In this document: positions 8,886 through 15,915 of the stretch, one piece after another | How positions within the stretch are numbered: position 1 is the stretch's first letter | How the letters are laid out: each line of letters begins with the position of its first letter | Source of the DNA: Pseudomonadota bacterium | GTDB taxonomy: Bacteria; Pseudomonadota; Gammaproteobacteria; Steroidobacterales; Steroidobacteraceae | Reading direction: 5' to 3' | Assembly (NCBI GenBank): GCA_018241505.1 | Contig: JAFEDS010000021.1 | Coordinates: forward strand, 97,472 to 161,471 | DNA length: 64,000 bases | The notes under the pieces: generated by a model | The model's input: the letters and a program-made list of their open reading frames with translations, nothing else | Databases searched by the model: none | Told to the model about the DNA's origin: nothing | Translations under genes and position numbers: made by a program

Positions 8886-9401
8886 GGCCTCAACCAGGCA
8901 TTGGTCATCGAGGCACGAGGACGTCTTCATACCGAGCCAGTGCGCAAGTTCAATCATCTTCGCGTTGTCAGCCAGGATTTCGCCGTGCAGCCGATGCACG
9001 CCTTTCGCATGGGCGTACTCGAACAACAGCCCCATGAGCGTTGCGCCAACTCCGCGTGCCTGCCACGCATCCGCTACGGCAACCGCAAATTCGCTATCTG
9101 AGCCACCACGGTCCTGCGCGTATCGGGCGACTCCGATGATTTCCTCGTTGGGTGGCTCGCCTGTCAACGCCACAAATGCCATATCATTCACATAGTCGAC
9201 GTGCACGAATTGTCGCAGTAGCTCCGCCGGCAGCTCTTTCATCGCATTCATCATGCGGCGGTAACGCGATTCGGGGCTGAGTCGGATAACGAACCGGCGC
9301 TCCCGGTCTTCGTCGTCGGGACGGATGGGACGCACGAGATACGACACGCCATCGCGGGTCTTGGCAGACCGTTCCCATTCGGAAGGATAGATGGCGGTCA
9401 T
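8871..9401 (-). CDS. GNAT-family N-acetyltransferase
   Basis: 176 residues with the GNAT fold: a lead strand VRPIRPDDEDRERRFVIRLSPESRYRR, acetyl-CoA loop AWQARGVGATLM (the Q/R-x-x-G-x-G/A signature) and the closing segment HGEILADNAKMIELAHWLGM. This pattern is that of the C-terminal acetylase of Pat/PatZ-type protein lysine acetyltransferases, here without the acyl-CoA-synthetase-like portion. It begins four bases after fixJ ends, so it is probably co-transcribed. An acyl-CoA synthetase at 35 kb could be a target, but that is only a guess. Confidence 0.8.
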   Translation of the reverse strand: MTAIYPSEWERSAKTRDGVSYLVRPIRPDDEDRERRFVIRLSPESRYRRMMNAMKELPAELLRQFVHVDYVNDMAFVALTGEPPNEEIIGVARYAQDRGGSDSEFAVAVADAWQARGVGATLMGLLFEYAHAKGVHRLHGEILADNAKMIELAHWLGMKTSSCLDDQCLVEASRDV

Positions 9402-9405
9402 CCGT

Positions 9406-10020
9406 TCAATGTGCCGTGAGAGAACGGGTTATTCTCACGAGGTGTGCAAGCGAGGGCGCGTGCATCTTCTCCATGAGCCGGGCACGATGGATCTCCACGG
9501 TTCGCTGGCTGATGCTGAGGTCGAAGGCAACTACTTTGTTGGAGGAGCCGCGCGCTACGTGCTCCAGAACCTCCCGCTCGCGGGGTGTCAACGAGTCATA
9601 CCTCGCCCGGATGGACTGCACTTGCGTGAGTTGACTTTGCGCTTCGGCGTTTTGCCGCAGAGCCCGTTGTACCCGCTCGAGGAGCTCCTGATCGTGGAAG
9701 GGCTTTTCAACGAAGTCGAAGGCGCCGTGTTGCATGGCCTCGACCGCCATGGAGACATCTCCATGACCGGTGATGAAGATGACCGGCAGGATCGAGCCTC
9801 GGGTCGTCAGCTCGCGCTGCATTGCCGGTCCGCTCATCCCGGGCATGCGGACATCCAGCAGGACGCAGCCGGTTGCCTCATCCGCGTGATGATCGAGAAA
9901 AGTCTGTGCTGAGTCGCAGGTGATCACCTGCAGGCCCACCGACTTCAACAGAAGCTGCAGTGAATTGCGTACGGCGCTGTCGTCATCGACCACGTAAACG
10001 CAAGCGGTTGGCATCTTCAT
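9406..10020 (-). CDS. fixJ: FixJ-type response regulator
   Basis: 204 residues. Receiver domain (about 5-120) with acidic pocket VDDD, phospho-acceptor D56 in LLDVRMPGMSG, T84 in FITGHGD and K106 in VEKPF. A LuxR/FixJ helix-turn-helix follows (SLTPREREVLEHVARG, then ISQRTVEIHRARLMEKMHA). The receiver and helix-turn-helix give the usual FixJ length. The likely partner is the FixL-like kinase at 18407-19555. Ribosome site GGGAG precedes the ATG. Two candidate self-binding sites lie 55-100 bases upstream, suggesting autoregulation. It could be read from its own promoter or through from pfkA, 110 bases upstream. Confidence 0.92.
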   Translation of the reverse strand: MKMPTACVYVVDDDSAVRNSLQLLLKSVGLQVITCDSAQTFLDHHADEATGCVLLDVRMPGMSGPAMQRELTTRGSILPVIFITGHGDVSMAVEAMQHGAFDFVEKPFHDQELLERVQRALRQNAEAQSQLTQVQSIRARYDSLTPREREVLEHVARGSSNKVVAFDLSISQRTVEIHRARLMEKMHAPSLAHLVRITRSLTAH

Positions 10021-10072
10021 GACATATCTCCCTACCGGTCCGTAGCGCTAGGTTTGCCACGAGACGGCCTGT

Positions 10073-10117
10073 GGGAAATACGTAGAGTTCGCAAAGCTAC
10101 CTAGGTACTTTCCGAAG
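10073..10117. promoter_or_regulatory. Two inverted FixJ-like sites upstream of fixJ
   Basis: The minus strand over 10073-10086 reads TCTACGTATTTCCC. The plus strand over 10102-10114 reads TAGGTACTTTCCG, inside the perfect palindrome TACCTAGGTA (10098-10107). The two copies point away from each other with centres about 25 bases apart. They sit in the only gap (10021-10130) between pfkA and fixJ, 55-100 bases before the fixJ start. Confidence 0.6.
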
Positions 10118-10130
10118 TCGGGCCCGGAAC

Positions 10131-11117
10131 TCATTGAGCGAGCGTTTGTGCCAGCTCGAACAGGCGCCGGTCCAGGGGGCGTAGAGCACCGTTCAGGGCT
10201 GCCAGGGGCGTGCTCGTGACCTTGCCGTTCACGATTCCCAGCGTCAGCCCGAATTCGCCCGCGACGGCGTGTTCCGCCGCCGCCGCGCCCAATTGGCTGG
10301 CAATGATCCGGTCTTGGATACGCGGTGCGCCGCCACGCTGGATGTGCCCGAGCTTGGTTACCCGCAGCTCGAATCCCAGCCGTTCCCGATGAGTGTGAAA
10401 GTGGTTTGCCAGCGCGTCCGCGTTGTAGCGCGCCCCTTCGGCGACCACGACAATTGCGTGACTCTTGCCGCGGTCGTAGGCGGCAACGATCTGTGCGGCA
10501 ATGGCCTCCGCCTCCTGCTCGATCTCAGGTAGCACTATTGCTTCCGCGCCGCCGGCAATGCCGGCAGCCAGCGCGAGGTGTCCGCTATCGCGGCCCATCA
10601 CTTCGACCAGAAATACGCGTCTGTGCGCCGAAGCAGTGACGCGCAGCCTGTCGATCGCATCGAGCGCGGTATCCAGGGCCGTGGTAGCCCCGATCGCGAC
10701 GTCACTACTCGGCAGATCGTTGTCGATGGTAGACGCAATTGCAATGATGTGTGCTCCATGACGCGCCAGCTTGCGAGCGCCTTCGTGCGTCCCGTTGCCT
10801 CCGATGACAATGAGAGTATCGAGCCGAAGCGTCTCAATCTGTCTGATGGCAGCCGAACAGCCTTCGTCGCTTTTCAAACGTTCGCAGCGTGAGGTACCGA
10901 GCACGGTGCCGCCGCGATCAATGATGCCGCCAACCGAGCGCGCATCCAAGCGCTGGAAGTTGGCATCGATGAGGCCTGTGTAGCCTTGGCGGATGCCGAG
11001 CACTTCCCATCGGTGGGCGAGGGCGGATCTGACTACCGCGCGGATTGCCGCATTCATGCCGGGCGCGTCGCCGCCGCTCGTGAGAACACCTATGCGCCTG
11101 GGTTCCTGTGTGATCAT
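10131..11117 (-). CDS. pfkA: 6-phosphofructokinase (PfkA family)
   Basis: 328 residues, close to the usual 320. Phosphorylates fructose 6-phosphate, the committing step of glycolysis. Visible motifs: nucleotide loop TSGGDAPGMNAAIRAVVR, catalytic STIDNDLP, and substrate segment VEVMGRDSGHLALAAGIAGG. The usual ATP-type GGDGS loop reads GGNGT, so the metal-binding aspartate is replaced by asparagine while the glycine favouring ATP over pyrophosphate is kept. It starts after TTGAGGAC and is seven bases downstream of the L,D-transpeptidase gene in a minus-strand run. A phosphofructokinase in a hypoxia island recalls PfkB in the DosR regulon. Confidence 0.9.
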   Translation of the reverse strand: MITQEPRRIGVLTSGGDAPGMNAAIRAVVRSALAHRWEVLGIRQGYTGLIDANFQRLDARSVGGIIDRGGTVLGTSRCERLKSDEGCSAAIRQIETLRLDTLIVIGGNGTHEGARKLARHGAHIIAIASTIDNDLPSSDVAIGATTALDTALDAIDRLRVTASAHRRVFLVEVMGRDSGHLALAAGIAGGAEAIVLPEIEQEAEAIAAQIVAAYDRGKSHAIVVVAEGARYNADALANHFHTHRERLGFELRVTKLGHIQRGGAPRIQDRIIASQLGAAAAEHAVAGEFGLTLGIVNGKVTSTPLAALNGALRPLDRRLFELAQTLAQ

Positions 11118-11124
11118 GATGTCC

Positions 11125-12564
11125 TCAACGGTGATTGATGTGCGAGCGCTGATTCATAGCTGACTGAGTGGGTACGACTGCGGGCAATCCCATCAACTGC
11201 TCGAGCCGGCGGTCGTGTCCATAAATATCGTCAAAAAACACCGTGGTTCCATCCTCTTGTGCCAGAGCCGTTGCATACACGATCATCACGCGAATGGGCG
11301 TTTTCAGCTTGACGCGAAGAGTCTCTGTACCGTTCATGGCGGCGGTGATGGCTTCCGCGGTCCAAGTGTCGCCTGCGTTACGCAGCACATGAGTGGCCAG
11401 CAGTACCGGGTCGCTAACGCGTATGCAGCCGTGGCTGAACGCCCGACGCGACCGGGCAAAGAGTTGGCGCGCCGGCGTCGAGTGCAAATAGACGTTGTAC
11501 TCGTTGGGAAGCATGAACTTGATCAGGCCCAGGGCATTGTCCGCGCCCGGTTGCTGCCGTAGACGCAATTTGCCCGCTTCCAGCAGATCCAGGTTCTGCG
11601 CTGTAAACGGTACGACCGGGGCGGAATCTCCGGGGCCGGCGACGAGCTCGAGGTGTTGCTTCTGCCAGAAGTCACGTTTACGGCGTAGCTCCGGCAGCAT
11701 TTCCTTCTTTGTGATGCTGTACGGGATATCCCAGTACGGACGGAAGACGACGTACCGGAGGTCCGCGGCAAATACAGGAGTGCGGAATCGGGGAAAGGCG
11801 CGCCCGACGATGACATCCATCTGCGCGATCTCCGCTTTGAGGTCGCGCGTGGTTTGAAAAGCAAACAGCCTGAATTGCGGAATGTTGACAATGATCGGCG
11901 GAGTGGAAAACTCGGGTAGCCAACGCCAGCGTTCCAGGGTGAGCTCAATCTTGCGGATCTGCTGTTCCTGTAAGGGATTGGCGCCGACGGGCTGCTGGGT
12001 CCCCGCCGAACGATAGCGGGCCAACGTTTCTTTCAACAGCCGGTAGTGTTCGTAAGGGGGCTCCACGGAGCTCAGCACCGGTGCAATGTCAGGGGCACTC
12101 GCCAGGGCCGTGAGAATCTGTGCATAGGGAAGAGGCCGTCGCTTGATTCCGAAATCAAAGCCGGCATCGCGCGGATCCACGCGCCCGAAGTGAATATCGT
12201 TCAGAAATCGGATGGCGGCGCCGGTCAGCCCGAGATCGAATTCAGCGGTGGACGCAATGGCCGGCTGTCGCGGATACAGGGCATCAAAGCCACTGCAGTC
12301 CAGATACTCAATGGACCTGAGGCCGTAGCTCTCGGCCGAGCAGAGGCTCTTCACCAAGGCAAGCGCCTGAGGAGTCAATGAGCCGTCGTGGATCCACAGA
12401 GGTTTGAAATCGCGCTGACTATATATTTCTCGTATCGGGCCCGTTTGTTCGATGCGCCCGCGGAGGTCATCGGCTGTGACGCCACGCTGTGAGGCGTGCA
12501 CGCTGCTCGTGCCCAGCTCGAAAAGACACCAGAGCAGACTTGCAAAACGTCCGAAGCACACCAT
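11125..12564 (-). CDS. L,D-transpeptidase (YcbB/LdtD-like)
   Basis: 479 residues with an N-terminal signal-like helix (MVCFGRFASLLWCLFELGTSSVHA). A scaffold region and peptidoglycan-binding-like part precede a YkuD catalytic domain with the active-site motif SHGCIRVSDP (catalytic Cys) and upstream HSTPARQLF. It should make 3-3 cross-links or attach proteins to peptidoglycan in the periplasm, a change often linked to stationary-phase wall remodelling. Its end (11125) is seven bases from pfkA and its start overlaps the end of the Usp upstream only by spacing of 15 bases. A MepK-like endopeptidase gene lies at 38 kb. Confidence 0.88.
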   Translation of the reverse strand: MVCFGRFASLLWCLFELGTSSVHASQRGVTADDLRGRIEQTGPIREIYSQRDFKPLWIHDGSLTPQALALVKSLCSAESYGLRSIEYLDCSGFDALYPRQPAIASTAEFDLGLTGAAIRFLNDIHFGRVDPRDAGFDFGIKRRPLPYAQILTALASAPDIAPVLSSVEPPYEHYRLLKETLARYRSAGTQQPVGANPLQEQQIRKIELTLERWRWLPEFSTPPIIVNIPQFRLFAFQTTRDLKAEIAQMDVIVGRAFPRFRTPVFAADLRYVVFRPYWDIPYSITKKEMLPELRRKRDFWQKQHLELVAGPGDSAPVVPFTAQNLDLLEAGKLRLRQQPGADNALGLIKFMLPNEYNVYLHSTPARQLFARSRRAFSHGCIRVSDPVLLATHVLRNAGDTWTAEAITAAMNGTETLRVKLKTPIRVMIVYATALAQEDGTTVFFDDIYGHDRRLEQLMGLPAVVPTQSAMNQRSHINHR

Positions 12565-12579
12565 GGGGCGCGCCCGTCC

Positions 12580-13566
12580 CTATGCGGCCTTCCGGCCGTT
12601 GCCGGCAAAGGCGCGTGATCCGACTGCCGACTTGAACCCTCGTGGCTTCACAACCAACACATCGCAATCGAGTTTATCGAGCGCGCTCTCCGCCGTGCTG
12701 CCGATGAAGAGGCGCTTCAGCCTCGACCGTGACACCGCGCCCATGACGACCAGGCCGGCTCGCGTAGTTTTTGCAACCTCGCATAGCTCGTTCGCTATGA
12801 CTCCCATTCGAAGGTGACGCGCGCGTACAGGCACGCCGGCAGCTACAGCCAGGCGCGCGAGCTCGCTGGTGACGAGCTGCGCATACGCCCTTTCCGCCTC
12901 CGGGGGGGCAATCGCGGGAATGGCCATCGCAGTGGGCAGCGGCACGATCTCGAGCAAAGGAGTGTAAGCATGAAACACATGCAAGGATCCCTTTATCAAT
13001 TGCGCGACCGTGTTTCCGAGATCCAACAGTCGCATGTCGAGATCGGCGGGCTTTGCATGGGTATGGAAGGGATCAACGGCCGCAAGTACGGCTGAACCTG
13101 CGTATGAGCGCGCCGATTTTACCAGCAGCAAGGGGCAGGGACATTGACGAATCAGCTCCCAGTCCGTATTCCGCAACAGCAGACGCTCTGTAAAGCCATG
13201 TGGCCGCGTGCCGGCAATCACCAGATCGGCACGGGTGCGTTCGGCGCGGCGCACTACCGCCTCGTGGGCTGGATAATCGGCATTGGCATGTTGGGTCACG
13301 TCAATGCCACGAAGAGTTGCCATGCGCGCAAACTGCTGCAGGCGTTGTTCCGCGGTGCGTAACTTGGTCATGATGAGCTTCCCGACCGTGCCCGCCGGCA
13401 GTGCGGCGGCGGCGCGGTCGGTCCGCACGGGAATATCAACAGCGTGAAATAATTCCAGCTTCGCGTGAGCAGCACGAGCAAGCTCTGCCGCCTTGCGCAG
13501 CTCGGTGCGGGGAGGGTGGTGCAGGTCGCGAATCGCGACGAGAATGCGGTTGATGGAGTTGGCCAT
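12580..13566 (-). CDS. Tandem universal stress protein (UspE type)
   Basis: 328 residues, two Usp domains. The first starts INRILVAIRDLHHPP and ends DWELIRQCPCPLLLVK; the second carries the nucleotide loop VMGAVSRSRLKRLFIGSTAE. The arrangement is that of E. coli UspE. It lies 13 bases downstream of the other Usp (13580) and 15 bases upstream of the L,D-transpeptidase gene, so the four-gene minus run probably shares a promoter near 14.5 kb. Close relatives in the window are at 23891, 41239 and 56224. Confidence 0.92.
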   Translation of the reverse strand: MANSINRILVAIRDLHHPPRTELRKAAELARAAHAKLELFHAVDIPVRTDRAAAALPAGTVGKLIMTKLRTAEQRLQQFARMATLRGIDVTQHANADYPAHEAVVRRAERTRADLVIAGTRPHGFTERLLLRNTDWELIRQCPCPLLLVKSARSYAGSAVLAAVDPFHTHAKPADLDMRLLDLGNTVAQLIKGSLHVFHAYTPLLEIVPLPTAMAIPAIAPPEAERAYAQLVTSELARLAVAAGVPVRARHLRMGVIANELCEVAKTTRAGLVVMGAVSRSRLKRLFIGSTAESALDKLDCDVLVVKPRGFKSAVGSRAFAGNGRKAA

Positions 13567-13579
13567 GATTTCGCTCTTT

Positions 13580-14467
13580 TCAGGGAATCATCAGGACGTC
13601 CACGGGGCAGTGGTAGGCAATCTGCGTCCCGATGCATCCCATCAGGGGATGGTCTGGGGCAAGCGGCGTTTGCTCGTGCCTGCCAATCACGACGACCTGG
13701 GCCGCATGTCGGGCGACTTCAGCCAATACGGTCGGCAAGGGTGTCCCGCGCACCAGGTGCATATGGATCGTAGCGGCCGTTTCGTCGCCCGACCAAGGCG
13801 GATTTGCGGCATATTTCGCCGCCATCTCTGCATCTGCGTAGCACGTCGCGATAGCTTCAGGACTGACGCCACTCAGTTTGAGACGTTCGAGATAGGGGAC
13901 TTCGTAGGTCCGTACTATGTGGCAGTCTCCGCTGGAGACGATCGCAGTGGCCCAGTGAACGATCCTCCGCGCCTGTTCCGATGATGGACCAATTGCAGCG
14001 ACGGATGTGTTGTACGGCTTTGCATCCTCACGGCGCACGAGGAGCAGAGGCACTTCGAGCCTCGAGACGAGTTTCATGGTCGTCGCGCCCAATGCCATTT
14101 GCGCGTTGCCTGCGGTATGCTCGCCATGAGCACCCAGGACCAACATTCCGGGCTGATACTGCGTGACGCAGCGGGCAATGGCTTGGCTCGCCTTACCCTG
14201 ATGCAGTTCCGCAACGACATGGACCGAGAACTCGGCTGCGAGTCGGTCCTTCGCCCGGTTCAGGAGCATCCCGGCATTCTTCGATATGTCGGTATAGTGT
14301 TGCTGCGCCATGGGAGCGCTGTTGGAGAACAGAGTCCAGTCCGGAGTCGCATGAATGATGCGCAACTCCGCTCCCTGCTGGGCCGCTATCCGGCCCGCCC
14401 GGGCCAGGGCGGCATTACCCGCGGCTGAGAAGTCGGTGGCGGCGAGAATCCTGGAAAGTGTGCGCAT
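13580..14467 (-). CDS. Tandem universal stress protein
   Basis: About 295 residues from the ATG at 14467 (MRTLSRILAATDFSAAG). An in-frame GTG at 14512 would add 15 residues, but the shorter start begins the Usp fold directly. The first domain ends with VLGAHGEHTAGNAQMALGATT, a near-canonical G-x2-G-x9-G nucleotide loop. The second has VIGRHEQTPLAPDHPLMG, which departs from it. Apparent first gene of the minus-strand run to fixJ. Confidence 0.9.
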   Translation of the reverse strand: MRTLSRILAATDFSAAGNAALARAGRIAAQQGAELRIIHATPDWTLFSNSAPMAQQHYTDISKNAGMLLNRAKDRLAAEFSVHVVAELHQGKASQAIARCVTQYQPGMLVLGAHGEHTAGNAQMALGATTMKLVSRLEVPLLLVRREDAKPYNTSVAAIGPSSEQARRIVHWATAIVSSGDCHIVRTYEVPYLERLKLSGVSPEAIATCYADAEMAAKYAANPPWSGDETAATIHMHLVRGTPLPTVLAEVARHAAQVVVIGRHEQTPLAPDHPLMGCIGTQIAYHCPVDVLMIP

Positions 14468-14558
14468 GAGGGGACCTGTGCGTTGGCTATGCGCCACAGA
14501 TTGCCGCGCCACGGGCGCTGCGGCATCGGGGCAAACCCCTATTCCAAGGGTGAATGTC

Positions 14559-14580
14559 TAGGTACAAATGCGGATTCGCG
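14559..14580 (+). promoter_or_regulatory. FixJ-like site in a divergent intergenic region
   Basis: The plus strand starts TAGGTACAAATGCGG and runs on as ATTCGCG. It shares this layout almost base for base with 34478-34500 (TACGTACAACTGCGG then ATTTGCGG), with four or so mismatches. It is 53-74 bases before the GTG of the oxidoreductase and about 90 before the Usp start on the other strand, so it could serve both. Confidence 0.55.
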
Positions 14581-14632
14581 CTGTCCGGGCCGGGAAGCAC
14601 AGTGTGGCCAACAGGATGCCCGGGTACTGCGT

Positions 14633-15220
14633 GTGTCAAAGCGAATTCTGATTATCGATGGCCATCCCGACTCCCGTGCGGAGCGGTATGTGCACGCGTT
14701 GTCAAAGGCGTATTTCGATGGAGCGCGCCTGGGCGGGCACGAGGTTCGCAGTATCATCGTCAGTGAACTGCAGTTTCCCCTGCTGCGTACGAGCGAGGAT
14801 TTCCGGGACGGCGAAGCACCGGAGTCGATTCGTCGCTGTCAGGAGCTCATTGCCTGGGCCAACCACATCGTCATCTTGTTTCCGCTGTGGCTGGGCTCGA
14901 TGCCGGCGTTGCTCAAGGCATTTCTGGAACAGGCGCTTCGGCCGGGTTTCGCATTTGACGAGTCGGCACACGATGGATTTCCGAAGAAGCTGCTGAGCGG
15001 CAGAAGCGCGAGGATCATTGTCACTATGGGCATGCCTGCGCTGTTCTACCGTTGGTATTTTCGTGCTCATAGTCTCAGGAGTCTGCAGCGAAATGTGTTG
15101 CGTTTCTGTGGCTTTCGGCCGGTGAACGCCTGTGTGGTCGGGATGGTTGAAAGCATGACCAGTGCGCAGCGGGGCGAGTGGCTGGCCAAGGTTCAGCAGC
15201 TCGGCCTGCGGGGCGAATGA
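14633..15220 (+). CDS. Flavodoxin-fold NAD(P)H oxidoreductase (quinone reductase type)
   Basis: 195 residues from a GTG at 14633 (VSKRILIIDGHPDS). The HPDS phosphate loop, the FPLWLGSMPALLKAFLEQ segment and the MGMPALFYRWYF segment are typical of the flavodoxin_2 family (NQO/MdaB/YwrO), which uses FMN or FAD to reduce quinones by two electrons. It is followed 17 bases later by the dihaem cytochrome c and then the P-type ATPase, apparently one transcript. Physiological substrate unknown; possibly quinone or nitro-compound reduction, like the nitroreductases of the DosR regulon. Confidence 0.85.
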   Translation: MSKRILIIDGHPDSRAERYVHALSKAYFDGARLGGHEVRSIIVSELQFPLLRTSEDFRDGEAPESIRRCQELIAWANHIVILFPLWLGSMPALLKAFLEQALRPGFAFDESAHDGFPKKLLSGRSARIIVTMGMPALFYRWYFRAHSLRSLQRNVLRFCGFRPVNACVVGMVESMTSAQRGEWLAKVQQLGLRGE

Positions 15221-15237
15221 TCGGCAGGAGAACTGTC

Positions 15238-15915
15238 ATGCGGCGAAACCAACTCGGACTGATCTTGGCGGCACTGTTGTTACCGGCGCTGGCTTGGGCT
15301 TTCACCAGTGCAAAGCAGGAGCTGGCGCAGGCGCTGCGCAATGTTCCGGACATGAAGCGCGGCGCGCAATTGTACCGGCAATGTGCGGCCTGTCACGGCC
15401 CGGACGGTGCGGGCACCAAGGATGGCAACAACCCACGAATCGCCGGGCAGCATGTCGCGGTGTTGGTGAAACAACTGGTCGATTACCGGCACAACCGTCG
15501 CTGGGATATTCACATGGAGCACTACGCGGGTAAGGATTTGCTCGCAGATGCTCAGTCCCTGAAGGATGTTTCTGCCTATATCCATCGGCTGGAGCCCGCC
15601 GCGCCGCCCGGAAGAGGCGGTGGCGAGCTGGCCTCTCACGGCGCCAACGTTTATGGACGACTATGCGAGTCCTGCCACGGGGAGAGTGCGCTCGGGAACC
15701 GGCAGAAGATGGTGCCGCGCATTGCCGGCCAACACTACGATTATCTCATGCGACAGATTTATGATGGTGCCGACGGGCGCCGTCCTAACTTTTCCCCGGT
15801 GCACATCCGCCTTTTTGGACGCCTCGATCGACGCGACATAGTCGGACTCTCAGACTACCTCTCGCGGTTGGAGCCGGGTCAGCACGGGACCGGAACAGTT
15901 GCTCTTGCCCAGTAG
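15238..15915 (+). CDS. Dihaem c-type cytochrome (c4/c553-like)
   Basis: 225 residues from the ATG at 15238, preceded by CAGGAG. A signal peptide (LGLILAALLLPALAWA) then two cytochrome c domains, with CAACHG in the first and CESCHG in the second, so it is a periplasmic dihaem carrier of the c4 type. Candidate electron donor to the cbb3 oxidase at the right end of the window. Its end overlaps the P-type ATPase start by 17 bases. Confidence 0.9.
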   Translation: MRRNQLGLILAALLLPALAWAFTSAKQELAQALRNVPDMKRGAQLYRQCAACHGPDGAGTKDGNNPRIAGQHVAVLVKQLVDYRHNRRWDIHMEHYAGKDLLADAQSLKDVSAYIHRLEPAAPPGRGGGELASHGANVYGRLCESCHGESALGNRQKMVPRIAGQHYDYLMRQIYDGADGRRPNFSPVHIRLFGRLDRRDIVGLSDYLSRLEPGQHGTGTVALAQ

